Positions 29,954-39,070 of a stretch of 64,000 bases of DNA are shown piece by piece. Under the pieces are notes generated by a model. It worked only from the letters and a program-made list of their open reading frames with translations, did no database searches and had not been told where the DNA came from. Source of the DNA: Jannaschia sp. M317 (GTDB lineage: Bacteria; Pseudomonadota; Alphaproteobacteria; Rhodobacterales; Rhodobacteraceae); the NCBI RefSeq assembly GCF_025141175.1, contig NZ_CP081155.1:1207001-1271000 (forward strand), in the 5' to 3' direction. Numbering within the stretch: the first letter of the stretch is position 1; each line of letters begins with the position of its first letter. The position numbers and the translations under genes were made by a program.

Positions 29954-30967
29954 TTATTTCAGCATCCGGTCTGCCGCGTCGGGCAGGTAGCTGCCGTCGA
30001 AGATGACGGACATGTCCGGGTCGTTCTGGAATTCATAAACCAGTTTGGTCTGTTCCAGCGCCGAGGCCATGCGGTCCGCGTCGACACCGCCCATGCCGTT
30101 CTCAATCACGTAGTCGGTCAGCACGTTGGCATCGATCGCCAGTTGCAGGCGCCGCTCTTCGAGGGCGACGTCGCCGGCGGGGTTGCGGTCGATGACCATC
30201 TGCGCGCCCGCGGCGGGATCGGCGATGACGTCCTTCCATCCGGCGGCCACGGCCTTGAGGAAGCCGGTCACCAGCGCCGGGTTTTCGGCGGCGAAGTCGG
30301 TGTTGACGATGATCGCGTTGCCGTAAAGGTCGACACCGTGGTCGGCCATCAGGATCGTGGTCAGATCATCCTCTGGCACGCCCAGGCGGACGAGGTTCAG
30401 ATAGGATGAAAAGCTGAAACCGGTGACCGAATCGACGTTGCCTTCGGCCAGCATCGGCTCGCGCGTGGGGAAGCCGACGGGCTCGACCGTGATCTTGGAC
30501 ACGTCGATGTTGTTCTCGGCGGCGAAGATCGGGAACTGCGCCCAGGCGCCGTCGGGCGGCGGCGCGCCCAGGGTGGACCCCTCCAGATCGGCCACGCCGT
30601 TGATGCCCTGGCTCTTGCGACCGACGATGGCAAAGGGCGGCTTGTCATAGACCATCATCACGGCGGTCACGGGCGCGCCAGGGTTCTGGTCGAGGAATTT
30701 GACCAGGCTGTTGATATCGGCAAAGCCCAGCGGAAAGGCCCCGGTCGCGACCTTTGGAATGGCGTCGAGCGAGCCCTGACCCGCGCTGACCTCGACCGAG
30801 AGGCCCTCGGCCTCGAAGTGGCCGTTGTCGATGGCGGCGAAATAGGCAGCGGACGGCCCCTCGAATTTCCAGTCGAGCGCGAAAGGCACGGCGGTGGCGT
30901 GGCCATCGGCAAAGGCCGGCGCGGCCAGCATAAGCGCGGCGGCGACGCCGGTGAAACGGTTGAACAT
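29954..30967 (-). CDS. ABC transporter substrate-binding protein, NMT1/THI5-like
   Basis: 337 residues with a Sec signal peptide (MFNRFTGVAAALMLAAPAFA). The mature protein has the NMT1/THI5 fold typical of binding proteins for pyrimidine precursors, taurine or nitriles; the segment LDWKFEGPSAAYFAAIDNGH is characteristic. GGGGAG lies upstream of the ATG at 30967. No thiamine or other riboswitch was recognised upstream. The nearby 8-oxoguanine-deaminase-like gene suggests a nucleobase-like substrate, but this is only context. Confidence 0.88.
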   Translation of the reverse strand: MFNRFTGVAAALMLAAPAFADGHATAVPFALDWKFEGPSAAYFAAIDNGHFEAEGLSVEVSAGQGSLDAIPKVATGAFPLGFADINSLVKFLDQNPGAPVTAVMMVYDKPPFAIVGRKSQGINGVADLEGSTLGAPPPDGAWAQFPIFAAENNIDVSKITVEPVGFPTREPMLAEGNVDSVTGFSFSSYLNLVRLGVPEDDLTTILMADHGVDLYGNAIIVNTDFAAENPALVTGFLKAVAAGWKDVIADPAAGAQMVIDRNPAGDVALEERRLQLAIDANVLTDYVIENGMGGVDADRMASALEQTKLVYEFQNDPDMSVIFDGSYLPDAADRMLK

Positions 30968-31180
30968 GATTACTCCCCATCTTTTCGGACGCCTGATTTG
31001 CCAGCAGGCCCCGTGAAAGGACCAGACGGTTCGGCTGTCTCGGGGCAGGCTGACGGGCGCGGGCAGGGCGATCAACTGATTCTTGAGCAGCCTGCCCAAA
31101 AAAGTGGCAGACGGTCTGGTCTGTGGACACGGCTGCGCCTTTGCCCCAGACCCGCACGGCGCAGCGACAGGAGACCCGCC

Positions 31181-32122
31181 ATGAAGATTGCCGAAACCGT
31201 TACCTTTGGCGGTGGCGGGCTGAACCGGGCAGAGGATCTGCGCCGTCACCCCGAATTGCTGGCCGAGCTGCCGGTGCGGACCTTGCCGGTCTGGCGTGGC
31301 AAGCTGCTGATGAATGCGGCCCGTGACGGGCTGGCGACGCTGGACGGCCCCGCGTTCGATGGCCACGGCACACCCGTTCTGATCGGCAAGCTGGAGGGCG
31401 CGGCCCTGATGGCCCGCGATGTTTCCAGCCTGGAGACGGAGGGCATCGACGACACCATGGGTCAGTTCGTGGACCCGTCGGAACAGACCCACCCGGACCT
31501 GCCCGAGGGCACTGCCTTTGCCGAGTTGCGCGCCGTGATGCCCCGGTTGTCGCCCCTGGACGCGGAAATCGCGGCCACCGCCAAGGGCGTGTTGGAATGG
31601 CACCGCACCCACGGGTTCTGCGCCAATTGCGGGACCGAAACCCAGGTCGGCAAGGCGGGCTGGATGCGCGGCTGCGCGGGCTGCGGGCGGATGCATTTCC
31701 CGCGCACGGACCCGGTGGTGATCATGTTGATCACCCATGGTGACCGCACGTTGCTGGGCCGCTCGCCCGCCTGGCCCGAGGGGTTCTTTTCCTGTCTCGC
31801 CGGCTTCATGGAACCGGGCGAGACGATGGAATCCGCCGTGCGCCGTGAAGTCTGGGAAGAAACCGGCGTGCGGGTCGGGCCGGTGCGCTATCTGGCGTCG
31901 CAGCCCTGGCCGTTTCCCGGTTCCCTGATGCTGGGTGCCCACGGCGAGGCGGTCACGGAGGAGATCGAGATCGACCCGGAGGAAATCGCCGAAGCGATCT
32001 GGCTCGACCGATCCGAGGTTCTGGAGGTCTTTGCAGGCACCCATCCGCGCATCACCCCCGCGCGCAAGGGGTCGATCGCGCGGTTTCTCCTGGAAAACTG
32101 GCTGGCAGATCGGCTGGACTAG
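31181..32122 (+). CDS. nudC: NAD+ diphosphatase (Nudix), NudC
   Basis: 313 residues. After an N-terminal domain there is a zinc ribbon (FCANCGTETQ and RGCAGCGRMHFPR, four Cys) and then the Nudix box GFMEPGETMESAVRREVWEE. The SQPWPFPGSLM motif downstream is diagnostic of NudC. It hydrolyses NAD(H) to NMN and AMP and removes NAD caps from RNA. CAGGAG lies upstream of the ATG. Confidence 0.95.
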   Translation: MKIAETVTFGGGGLNRAEDLRRHPELLAELPVRTLPVWRGKLLMNAARDGLATLDGPAFDGHGTPVLIGKLEGAALMARDVSSLETEGIDDTMGQFVDPSEQTHPDLPEGTAFAELRAVMPRLSPLDAEIAATAKGVLEWHRTHGFCANCGTETQVGKAGWMRGCAGCGRMHFPRTDPVVIMLITHGDRTLLGRSPAWPEGFFSCLAGFMEPGETMESAVRREVWEETGVRVGPVRYLASQPWPFPGSLMLGAHGEAVTEEIEIDPEEIAEAIWLDRSEVLEVFAGTHPRITPARKGSIARFLLENWLADRLD

Positions 32123-32158
32123 GCTAGACCTAGTCAAAACATGACCGCCGGAGTCCCC

Positions 32159-32611
32159 ATGAAATTCACCGCCACCGAAGACATCGCCGCCCCGATCGAA
32201 ACCGTCTGGGCGCGGGTCAGCAACTTCGACGGCTTCGAAGGGGCGTTGAAGGGACGCGCCCGCGAGATCCGGCGGAGCCCGGACGGACCTGCCACGCCGG
32301 GCACCAGATGGACGGCGACCGGCACGGTTCTGGGCAAGCAACGGGACGTAGAAATCACGCTCGACGAGATGACGGTGCCGACGCGTGTCTGTGCCTCCGG
32401 CGGCAGCGATGGGCTGTCGGTCGTGCTGGACGCGACACTGGAATCGCTGGGCCCCAACCGCACCCGCCTGACCGTGACGAGCGAGGCCAAGGCCAGAACG
32501 ATGACCGCGAAACTGATGCTCAAGACCGCGTCGCTGGCCCAAGGCAAGATGGCGGAACGCTATGGCAACCGCATCGAAAGCTTTGCCCGCCGGATCGAGA
32601 AATCCGCCTGA
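32159..32611 (+). CDS. SRPBCC-fold protein (CoxG/polyketide-cyclase-like)
   Basis: 150 residues of the START-like SRPBCC fold (MKFTATEDIAAPIETVWARV start). The start at 32159 is preferred because CGGAG lies 5 nt upstream; an ATG six codons earlier is possible. Members bind hydrophobic ligands; no catalytic residues can be assigned. It lies 36 bp after nudC and may be co-transcribed. Confidence 0.75.
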   Translation: MKFTATEDIAAPIETVWARVSNFDGFEGALKGRAREIRRSPDGPATPGTRWTATGTVLGKQRDVEITLDEMTVPTRVCASGGSDGLSVVLDATLESLGPNRTRLTVTSEAKARTMTAKLMLKTASLAQGKMAERYGNRIESFARRIEKSA

Positions 32612-32797
32612 TCAATCGTCGTCCACGCCGATGTCGCGCAAGAGGTGCGGGGCCGTATCCCGCAGCCGCTCAACGCCTTGGTGGCGCAGGTTTTCCAGCC
32701 GATGCCGCGCCTGGAGTGCGTATAAAAAGCTGATCCAGTCGCGGAGCATGGAGCGGGCCGGCGTGGTAACGTCTGTTCTGCGGTCCAAGGTGATCAT
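32612..32797 (-). CDS. Small DUF1127-like protein
   Basis: 61 residues ending RLRDTAPHLLRDIGVDDD, close to the pattern of DUF1127 (YjiS-like) proteins, where an arginine-rich helix precedes LxDIG. A GAGG site lies before the ATG. DUF1127 proteins in Rhodobacter and Agrobacterium act in RNA metabolism and phosphate or stress responses. It is directly convergent with the SRPBCC gene. The family call is tentative. Confidence 0.5.
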   Translation of the reverse strand: MITLDRRTDVTTPARSMLRDWISFLYALQARHRLENLRHQGVERLRDTAPHLLRDIGVDDD

Positions 32798-32904
32798 CTG
32801 CGCCTCACGTGGTCATCCTGATTGCAGGATAGGGGTGCCGGACCCCGGCGCACAAAGCAGGAAAACGCTGGCCTGCGTCAGGAAACCTGTGCCAACCTTG
32901 TGCC

Positions 32905-33810
32905 ATGCGCCTGCCCCCGCTCAACGCCCTGCGCGCCTTTGAGGCGGCCGCCCGCCACGGCGGGTTTCTGGCTGCTGCCGATGAGCTGGGGGTTTCGCGG
33001 GGTGCGGTCAGCCGCCACGTCAAACTGCTGGAGGATGACCTGGGCACCGCGCTGTTCATCCGCAGCCACAACGGCGTGGCCCTGACCCCGGCGGGTCAAC
33101 GGCTGAGGCCCGTGCTGACCGAGGCGTTTCGCGCCATCACCGATGAGGTGGCGCAGGTGTCGGGGCACGGCGGCGCGCTGCGCATCATCTGCCCGCCCGC
33201 CTTGTCGATCCGCTGGCTGTTCCCCCGGCTCGACGGATTCCGCGCGGCGCACCCGGAGATCCGTCTGCAGCTGACGACTGATTTCTATGGTGAGGCGGGG
33301 TTCGATACGGGGGCTTTCGACCTTGGCATCACGACCCTGCACGCGCGCACCCGGCCCGACAGTCTGCGCAGCCAGGTTCTGTTTCCGATGCGGGTGACGC
33401 CGGCCTGTGCGCCGGACTTTCTGGCGGCCCATCCATTGCGGCACCCCGCCGATCTGGCGGGCCTGCCCCTGCTGCACGAGGCGGCGTCGCGGGCGGACTG
33501 GCGACAGTGGCTGACGGTGTTCGGTGCGGGGGGTGCCTCGGCAGAGGACGGCACGGTTTTTCCCAATCTCGACATGGCGTTGCGGGCCGCCGTGATGGGC
33601 GGGGGCGTGGTCATGGCCGATCTGGCGCTGGCCGTCGAGGAGCTGTCGCGCGGCGATCTGGTGCTGCCGTTTCCCACGATGACGCTGGACCCGCCGGAGG
33701 GGCCCTTCGGTCTGATCGGTCCGCGCGACCGGTGGAACAGCCCGTCGGTCGCGGCTTTTCGGCGCTGGGTTGTGGGCGTGCTGCCCGAGGGTCCCGTCGG
33801 CTCAGTCTGA
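32905..33810 (+). CDS. LysR-family regulator, GcvA-like
   Basis: 301 residues. The N-terminal sequence (LPPLNALRAFEAAARHGGF, VSRGAVSRHVKLLEDDLG) is that of the GcvA subgroup, which controls glycine cleavage in enterobacteria and beta-lactamase or metabolic genes elsewhere. The effector domain follows. No gcv or other obvious target gene is adjacent, so the regulon is unknown. Confidence 0.88.
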   Translation: MRLPPLNALRAFEAAARHGGFLAAADELGVSRGAVSRHVKLLEDDLGTALFIRSHNGVALTPAGQRLRPVLTEAFRAITDEVAQVSGHGGALRIICPPALSIRWLFPRLDGFRAAHPEIRLQLTTDFYGEAGFDTGAFDLGITTLHARTRPDSLRSQVLFPMRVTPACAPDFLAAHPLRHPADLAGLPLLHEAASRADWRQWLTVFGAGGASAEDGTVFPNLDMALRAAVMGGGVVMADLALAVEELSRGDLVLPFPTMTLDPPEGPFGLIGPRDRWNSPSVAAFRRWVVGVLPEGPVGSV

Positions 33811-33858
33811 CAGCAGGCGATTCGCGAGGGGCCAGCCGACGGCCACATTTTCCGACCG

Positions 33859-34338
33859 TCAAAGCGGACCGGCATCGGTAAAGCGCTCCGTCTCGACCCC
33901 GCCGCTGCGCGCATAAAAGGCGCGCGCGCGGTTGTTCGCCGTCACCACCGCCAGGGCCGCACGGGCGTGTCCCGCCCGCGCCAGCCGGTCCAGCGCCAGA
34001 TCCAGCAGTCGCCGCCCAAGGCCCGCGCCGCGCGCGTTCGGGTCGACATACAGGTGCTTGATCTCTGCCGTGGCCCCGAGGTCAGCCTGCGAGGCGGGCC
34101 CGAAGGCGACGACACCCGCGATCCCGTCCCGCCCCTGGGCCAGGACCGCCCCGCGATCCGGCGCGGGGCTGGCAAGCAACGCGTCCCAGGCGGGCAGACG
34201 GCGCGCGATGTCCAACGCGTCATAGGCGGCGGCTGGTGCCAGGTCGCGATAGGTCAGCCGCCAGATCCGGACGTGAAATGCCGCCAGGGCCGCTGCGTCG
34301 GACGGGTCCGCCTGCCGAAGGCGCGGGCCGTCTGTCAC
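33859..34338 (-). CDS. GNAT-family N-acetyltransferase
   Basis: 159 residues from a GTG at 34338, overlapping the pheA stop by 4 bp, so coupled to it. The acetyl-CoA-binding motif A is clear: HLYVDPNARGAGLGRRLLDL (R-G-A-G-L-G), and the final strand/Tyr region is NNRARAFYARSGG. The substrate is unknown. No link to phenylalanine synthesis beyond co-transcription is evident. Confidence 0.85.
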   Translation of the reverse strand: MTDGPRLRQADPSDAAALAAFHVRIWRLTYRDLAPAAAYDALDIARRLPAWDALLASPAPDRGAVLAQGRDGIAGVVAFGPASQADLGATAEIKHLYVDPNARGAGLGRRLLDLALDRLARAGHARAALAVVTANNRARAFYARSGGVETERFTDAGPL

Positions 34339-35183
34339 CCGGCCCCGCCGTCGAAATGCTCCGGGTCCGCGGGGTAGACGCCCAGAATGTCCAGAGAGGA
34401 GGTGAAATAGGCCAGCTCCTCCAGGGCGCGGGCGACGGGGGCATCGTCGGGGTGCCCCTCGATGTCGGCATAGAACTGGGTCGCCGAAAAGCTGCCGTCG
34501 ACCATGTAGCTTTCCAGCTTGGTCATGTTGACGCCATTGGTCGCGAATCCCCCCATCGCCTTGTAAAGCGCGGCGGGAATGTTGCGGACGCGGAACACGA
34601 AGGTGGTCTTGATCGGGCCCGACCCGGTGACCGGGCGGTGCGGCTCGCGCGACATGATCAGAAACCGCGTGGTGTTGCGGTCGTGATCCTCGATGTGGCG
34701 CGCCAGAACGTCGAGGCCATAGATCTTGCCCGCCATCTCGGAGGCCAGGGCCGCCTCGGACGGATTGCGCGCCTCGGCGATCTGCTTGGCGGATCCGGCC
34801 GTGTCCGCACCGACGCGCGGGCGGATGCCGTTCCGGCTGAGGTAGTCGCGGCACTGCCCCAGCAGAACCGTGTGCGACTGGGCCACCTTCACATCGCTCA
34901 GCGCCGTGCCAGGCAGGGCCAACAGGTTGATATGCACCCGCACGAAGGCTTCTTCGATGATGTGCAGGCCTGAATGCGGCAGGAGCGAATGGATGTCGGC
35001 CACCCGGCCATAGGTGGAATTCTCGACCGGCAGCATGGCCAGATCGGCGCGTCCGTCGCGCACCGCGTCGATCGCATCCTCGAAGGTCGGACAGGGCAGG
35101 GGGGCGTGGTCGGGGCGGGCCTCGTGACAGGCCTGATGGGAATAGGCGCCCAGTTCCCCCTGGAAGGCGATGGTGGCTGACAT
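34335..35183 (-). CDS. pheA: Prephenate dehydratase
   Basis: 282 residues, a monofunctional enzyme without chorismate mutase. It converts prephenate to phenylpyruvate in phenylalanine synthesis. The PDT domain has AFQGELGAYSHQA, VENSTYGRV and the catalytic TRF motif (RNTTRFLIM). The C-terminal ACT domain (TNGVNMTKLESYM) is the phenylalanine-feedback site. A GGAGAGG site lies just before the ATG. Confidence 0.95.
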   Translation of the reverse strand: MSATIAFQGELGAYSHQACHEARPDHAPLPCPTFEDAIDAVRDGRADLAMLPVENSTYGRVADIHSLLPHSGLHIIEEAFVRVHINLLALPGTALSDVKVAQSHTVLLGQCRDYLSRNGIRPRVGADTAGSAKQIAEARNPSEAALASEMAGKIYGLDVLARHIEDHDRNTTRFLIMSREPHRPVTGSGPIKTTFVFRVRNIPAALYKAMGGFATNGVNMTKLESYMVDGSFSATQFYADIEGHPDDAPVARALEELAYFTSSLDILGVYPADPEHFDGGAG

Positions 35184-35314
35184 ATCCTCTCCCCGTCAGA
35201 TGATGCGTTTCGTCGCGGTCGGTATCTCTTGCGCCGAGCCGTTGAAACCCCATACATACCCGCGACGCGAGACACGACCCGCAAGACGGGCCCCAGGACG
35301 GAAAGAGGCATCAT

Positions 35315-35839
35315 ATGGATACCATGACGATCACCAAGGCTGGCGGTGCCCTGTGCGGCGCGCTCCTGATCTTCTTGCTGGGTGCCTGGGCGGCCGAAGG
35401 TCTGTATCACGTGGGCGGTGGCCACGGCGACGATCACGCCATGGGCTATGAGATCGAAGTCGCCGAAGCAGGCGCCGCCGCAGCCGAAGTCGAGGCCGAG
35501 CCGGAAGTCCCCTTCGAAGAGGTTTACGTCAACGCCTCTGCTGATGCGGGCGAGGGCCTGTGGCGTCAGTGTTCCGCCTGTCACAAGCTGGAGGCAGGCG
35601 CCAACGGCACCGGCCCCTATCTTCATGGCGTGGTCGGTCGCGACAAGGGCGCGGCAGAGGGCTACAGCTACTCCGACACGCTGGCCACGATGGAAGGCGA
35701 CTGGACCCCCGAGAACCTGTCCGGGTTCCTGGCCGACCCCAAGGGGTACGCGCCCGGCACCAAGATGGCCTATCGCGGCATGCGCGACATCGAAGATCGC
35801 GCCAACCTGATTGCCTATCTGGCCACCATCGGCGGCTGA
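35315..35839 (+). CDS. Membrane-anchored c-type cytochrome (cy/c552-like)
   Basis: 174 residues. An uncleaved N-terminal membrane span (GALCGALLIFLLGAWAAEGL) is followed by a His/Asp-rich then acidic Ala/Glu linker (about 35-70) and a single heme domain. The heme site is C86-S-A-C89-H90, and the distal ligand is probably the Met of PGTKMAYRGM. The architecture matches cytochrome cy/c552 (CycM-like) of Rhodobacter and Paracoccus, which carries electrons from the bc1 complex to terminal oxidases. A terminator follows 26 bp after the stop. Confidence 0.9.
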   Translation: MDTMTITKAGGALCGALLIFLLGAWAAEGLYHVGGGHGDDHAMGYEIEVAEAGAAAAEVEAEPEVPFEEVYVNASADAGEGLWRQCSACHKLEAGANGTGPYLHGVVGRDKGAAEGYSYSDTLATMEGDWTPENLSGFLADPKGYAPGTKMAYRGMRDIEDRANLIAYLATIGG

Positions 35840-35865
35840 CACCCGAGGCAATCTGACGTGACAAG

Positions 35866-35890
35866 CGACCGCCCCCGGGCGGTCGTTTTC
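35866..35890 (+). terminator. Rho-independent terminator of the cytochrome c gene
   Basis: CGACCGCC and GGCGGTCG form an 8-bp stem with a CCCG loop, followed by TTTTCGTTT. It is 26 bp downstream of the cytochrome stop codon. Confidence 0.85.
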
Positions 35891-35927
35891 GTTTGCGGCG
35901 CCGCGCGTCCGGTTGCGATCATACGGC

Positions 35928-35983
35928 GTAGGGCGGGTTTTCAACCCGCCTTGGTGGGGCGGCGGGTTGAAAACCCGCCCTAC
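35928..35983. repeat. REP pair (BIME) with AT-containing stem
   Basis: Two 23-bp elements, 35928-35950 and 35961-35983, are exact reverse complements separated by 10 bp. Each begins GTAG on its own strand and forms GGCGGGTT-TTC-AACCCGCC, an 8-bp stem. The head is the same as that of the 22-bp REP class, but the stem differs with compensating changes. It lies in the gap between the cytochrome terminator and the peptide-transporter operon. Confidence 0.85.
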
Positions 35984-36142
35984 GTCTTACGCCCGCGGAC
36001 CGGTTCGCGACCTGCGACCGCTGCGTGGTTCCGGCTTTCCTGACGCTTGCAGCGGCCTAAATCACGCGCAGGTGACGTGCAGGCCCTTGAAACTGGGGCG
36101 CACGGCTCGTTACGTGATGGGAACCCCAAAGGGAGGTGCCGT

Positions 36143-37990
36143 ATGATCCACCGTTTTGCTTCGACCTTCGCCGCCGGGCTGGTGCTTGCCGCCCCCGTCC
36201 TGGCCCAGGATCTGATCGTCAGCCATGGCTACAGCAACTTCGGGGAGCTAAAATACGGACCGGATGAGCCGTTTTCCTACGTGAACACCGATGCGCCCAA
36301 GGGGGGCGAGATCAGTTTCGATGCGCTGGGCAATTTCGACAGCTTCAACCTGTATACCCGCAACGGCAATGTCGCGACCGGCACGCAGGTGATGTACGAG
36401 GATATCTTCATCTCTGCCGCTGACGACCCGTACGGCAGCTATTGCTACCTTTGCACCACGATCGAATACCCCGCCGACCGATCCTATGTGATCGTCAATC
36501 TGCGCGAGAACATCACCTTTGCCGACGGCACGCCGATGACCGCAGAGGATGTGAAGTTCACCGTCGATCTGTTTCTGGAACAGGGCCTGCCGGAGTTCCG
36601 CTCCGTGGTCGAAAGCTATTTCTCGGCAGTGGACGTGACCGGCCCCTATCAGGTCCGTTTCGATTTCAACGACGAGGCGCCGTTCAACGACCGCCTGGGA
36701 CTGGTGGGCATCTGGAATCCCTTCTCCAAGGCGTGGTTCGAGGAAACCGGGGCGCGGCTGGACGAATCCACGACGACACCGTTCCTGGGGACTGGTCCCT
36801 ATGTGTTGGGCCCGGTCGACATGGGCCGGTCGCTGACATACGTGCGCAATCCCAATTGGTGGGGCGCGGATCTGCCGCTCAACCAGGGGCGGCACAACTT
36901 CGATTCCATCCGGTACGAATATTTTGGCGACGCCGCCGCCGCCATTCAGGGCTTTTTCGCGGGCGAATATACCGTGCGGGTCGAGAACAGCTCCAAGGAA
37001 TGGGCCACCTCCTACGACGTGCCCCCGGTGGAGCGTGGCGACATCATCCGCGAAACGCTGCCGGACGGGAATATCTCTACCGCGCAGGGGTTCATCTTCA
37101 ACCTCAAGCGGGACAAGTGGAACGATCCGCAGGTGCGCGATGCCATCCGCATGATGTTCAACTTCGAATGGTCGAACGAGACGTTGTTCTACGGTCTCTA
37201 TTCCCGTCCCGCCAGCTTTTGGGGCGGCTCCGACCTGGCGGCCGAGGGCGTGCCAACCGAAGGAGAGCGCGCCGTGCTGGCACCGCTGGTCGAGGAAGGT
37301 CTGCTTGACGCCTCGATCCTGACCGACGAGGCGGTGATGCCGCCGGTCAACGGCGCGGACCGCAATCAACCCGACCGCCGCACCCGCCGCGCCGCGCTGC
37401 GCCTGCTCAACGAGGCCGGCTGGGAAACCGGCAGCGACGGCATGTTGCGCAATGCAGAGGGTCAGACGCTGGATCTGATCATCATCCAGTTCAGCCCGAC
37501 CTTCGACCGCATCGTGAACCCCTACGTGGAAAACCTGCGCGACATCGGGGTCAACGCCCGCCTGGAACGGATCGACCGTGCGCAATACATCGAACGGCGC
37601 CGGTCGGGCGACTGGGACCTGACCAATCAGTCGCTGGGCCAGGGCTTTGAGCCGGGCGGCGGGTTGAAGCAATGGTTCGGCTCCGAGACGGCCGAGAATT
37701 CGTCGCGGAACCTCATGGCGCTTGCCGATCCTGCGGTGGACCGCCTGATCGACATCGCCATCGACAGCAAGGACCTGGACGACGTCCGCGACCGTCTGCG
37801 GGCGCTGGACCGGGTGCTGCGCGCCTGGGGGTTCTGGATCCCGCAATGGGGCAATTCGGAACATTGGATCGCCAGCTGGAACATGTTCCGCCACCCCGAT
37901 GAATTGCCGCCGCTGGCCCCAGGCGTGATCGACTTCTGGTGGCTCGACGCCGAGGCCGAGGCCGCGTTGAAAGCCTCCGGAGCCCTCTAA
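36143..37990 (+). CDS. yejA: Peptide ABC transporter substrate-binding protein (YejA-like, SBP family 5)
   Basis: 615 residues with a Sec signal peptide ([19 protein letters not shown]). The family-5 extracellular solute-binding fold is evident, and the large size and mid-protein pattern ([20 protein letters not shown]) match YejA rather than OppA/DppA. It binds oligopeptides, such as microcin C-like peptides, for import through YejBEF, encoded directly downstream. The ATG at 36143 has GGGAGG upstream and starts with the signal peptide. Overlaps yejB by 1 bp. Confidence 0.9.
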   Translation: MIHRFASTFAAGLVLAAPVLAQDLIVSHGYSNFGELKYGPDEPFSYVNTDAPKGGEISFDALGNFDSFNLYTRNGNVATGTQVMYEDIFISAADDPYGSYCYLCTTIEYPADRSYVIVNLRENITFADGTPMTAEDVKFTVDLFLEQGLPEFRSVVESYFSAVDVTGPYQVRFDFNDEAPFNDRLGLVGIWNPFSKAWFEETGARLDESTTTPFLGTGPYVLGPVDMGRSLTYVRNPNWWGADLPLNQGRHNFDSIRYEYFGDAAAAIQGFFAGEYTVRVENSSKEWATSYDVPPVERGDIIRETLPDGNISTAQGFIFNLKRDKWNDPQVRDAIRMMFNFEWSNETLFYGLYSRPASFWGGSDLAAEGVPTEGERAVLAPLVEEGLLDASILTDEAVMPPVNGADRNQPDRRTRRAALRLLNEAGWETGSDGMLRNAEGQTLDLIIIQFSPTFDRIVNPYVENLRDIGVNARLERIDRAQYIERRRSGDWDLTNQSLGQGFEPGGGLKQWFGSETAENSSRNLMALADPAVDRLIDIAIDSKDLDDVRDRLRALDRVLRAWGFWIPQWGNSEHWIASWNMFRHPDELPPLAPGVIDFWWLDAEAEAALKASGAL

Positions 37991-39069
37991 TGGGAGCTTA
38001 CATCCTGCGGCGTCTGCTGCTGATGATCCCCACCCTTCTGGGGATCATGATCATCAACTTTGCGCTGATCCAGTTCGTCCCCGGCGGCCCGGTGGAACAG
38101 GTTCTGGCCCAGTTGGAAGGTGGCGGCGACGCCTTCGACAGCTTTTCGGGCGGCGCGTCCGAGATCCAGTCGACCGGCAACGATTCGGGCTACACCGGGG
38201 CGCAGGGCCTGCCGCAGGAGTTCATCGACGAGCTGGAGCGCCAGTTCGGGTTCGACAAGCCGCCGTTGGAACGGTTTCTCAACATGATGTGGGACTACGT
38301 GCGCTTCGACTTCGGCGAGAGCTATTTCCGATCCATCTCGGTCGTCGACCTGGTGCTGGAAAAGATGCCGGTGTCGATCACGCTGGGCCTTTGGACGACG
38401 CTTCTGGCCTATCTGATCTCGATCCCGCTGGGCATCCGTAAGGCGGTGCGCGACGGGTCCAGTTTCGACACCTGGACCAGCGGCATCGTCATCGTGGCCT
38501 ATGCCATTCCGGGCTTTCTGTTCGCGATCCTGCTTTTGGTGCTGTTCGCGGGCGGGTCCTACCTGAAGCTGTTCCCCCTGCGCGGCCTGACGTCGCCGGG
38601 GTCCGAGGACCTGTCGATTCCGATGCAGATCGTCGACTATTTCTGGCACATCACCCTGCCGGTCCTGGCCGCAACGATTTCCGCCTTTGCGGGTCTGACG
38701 TTGCTAACCAAGAACTCGTTCCTGGATGAAATCCGCAAGCAATACGTGGTGACCGCCAAGGCCAAGGGCCTGTCCGAGGGGCGGGTCCTTTATGGCCACG
38801 TCTTCCGCAACGCCATGCTGATCGTGATCTCGGGGTTTCCTGCGCTTTTTGTGTCGGTTTTCTTCGGCGGCTCGCTTATCATTGAAACGATCTTCTCGCT
38901 CGACGGGCTGGGGCGGCTGGGGTTCGAGGCCGTGGTGAACCGCGACTATCCGGTGATGTTCGGCACGCTGTTCGCGTTCTCGCTGCTGGGTTTGATCGTG
39001 GGTCTGATCACCGATCTGACCTATATCTGGATCGACCCCCGCATCGACTTCGAAAGCCGGGAGACGTGA
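37990..39069 (+). CDS. yejB: Peptide ABC transporter permease YejB
   Basis: 359 residues. Starts with [20 protein letters not shown], the standard N-terminus of YejB/OppB permeases, and has six membrane spans with the EAA-type loop [20 protein letters not shown]. The ATG overlaps the yejA stop by 1 bp (TAATG), showing coupled translation. An extra periplasmic loop (about 40-85) rich in Ser/Gly is typical of the Yej subtype. Confidence 0.93.
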   Translation: MGAYILRRLLLMIPTLLGIMIINFALIQFVPGGPVEQVLAQLEGGGDAFDSFSGGASEIQSTGNDSGYTGAQGLPQEFIDELERQFGFDKPPLERFLNMMWDYVRFDFGESYFRSISVVDLVLEKMPVSITLGLWTTLLAYLISIPLGIRKAVRDGSSFDTWTSGIVIVAYAIPGFLFAILLLVLFAGGSYLKLFPLRGLTSPGSEDLSIPMQIVDYFWHITLPVLAATISAFAGLTLLTKNSFLDEIRKQYVVTAKAKGLSEGRVLYGHVFRNAMLIVISGFPALFVSVFFGGSLIIETIFSLDGLGRLGFEAVVNRDYPVMFGTLFAFSLLGLIVGLITDLTYIWIDPRIDFESRET

Positions 39070-39070
39070 C

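Noticed and set aside
30968..31180. Possible thiamine (TPP) or other riboswitch before the NMT1-type binding protein
   Set aside because: No CUGAGA-type core or other riboswitch signature found on the minus strand. GACCAGAC/GTCTGGTC half-sites are present but widely spaced.
35928..35983. REP pair as a terminator for the cytochrome gene
   Set aside because: A proper stem-loop with T-run already lies at 35866-35890, and the pair has no T-run. Its GTAG head fits the REP family.
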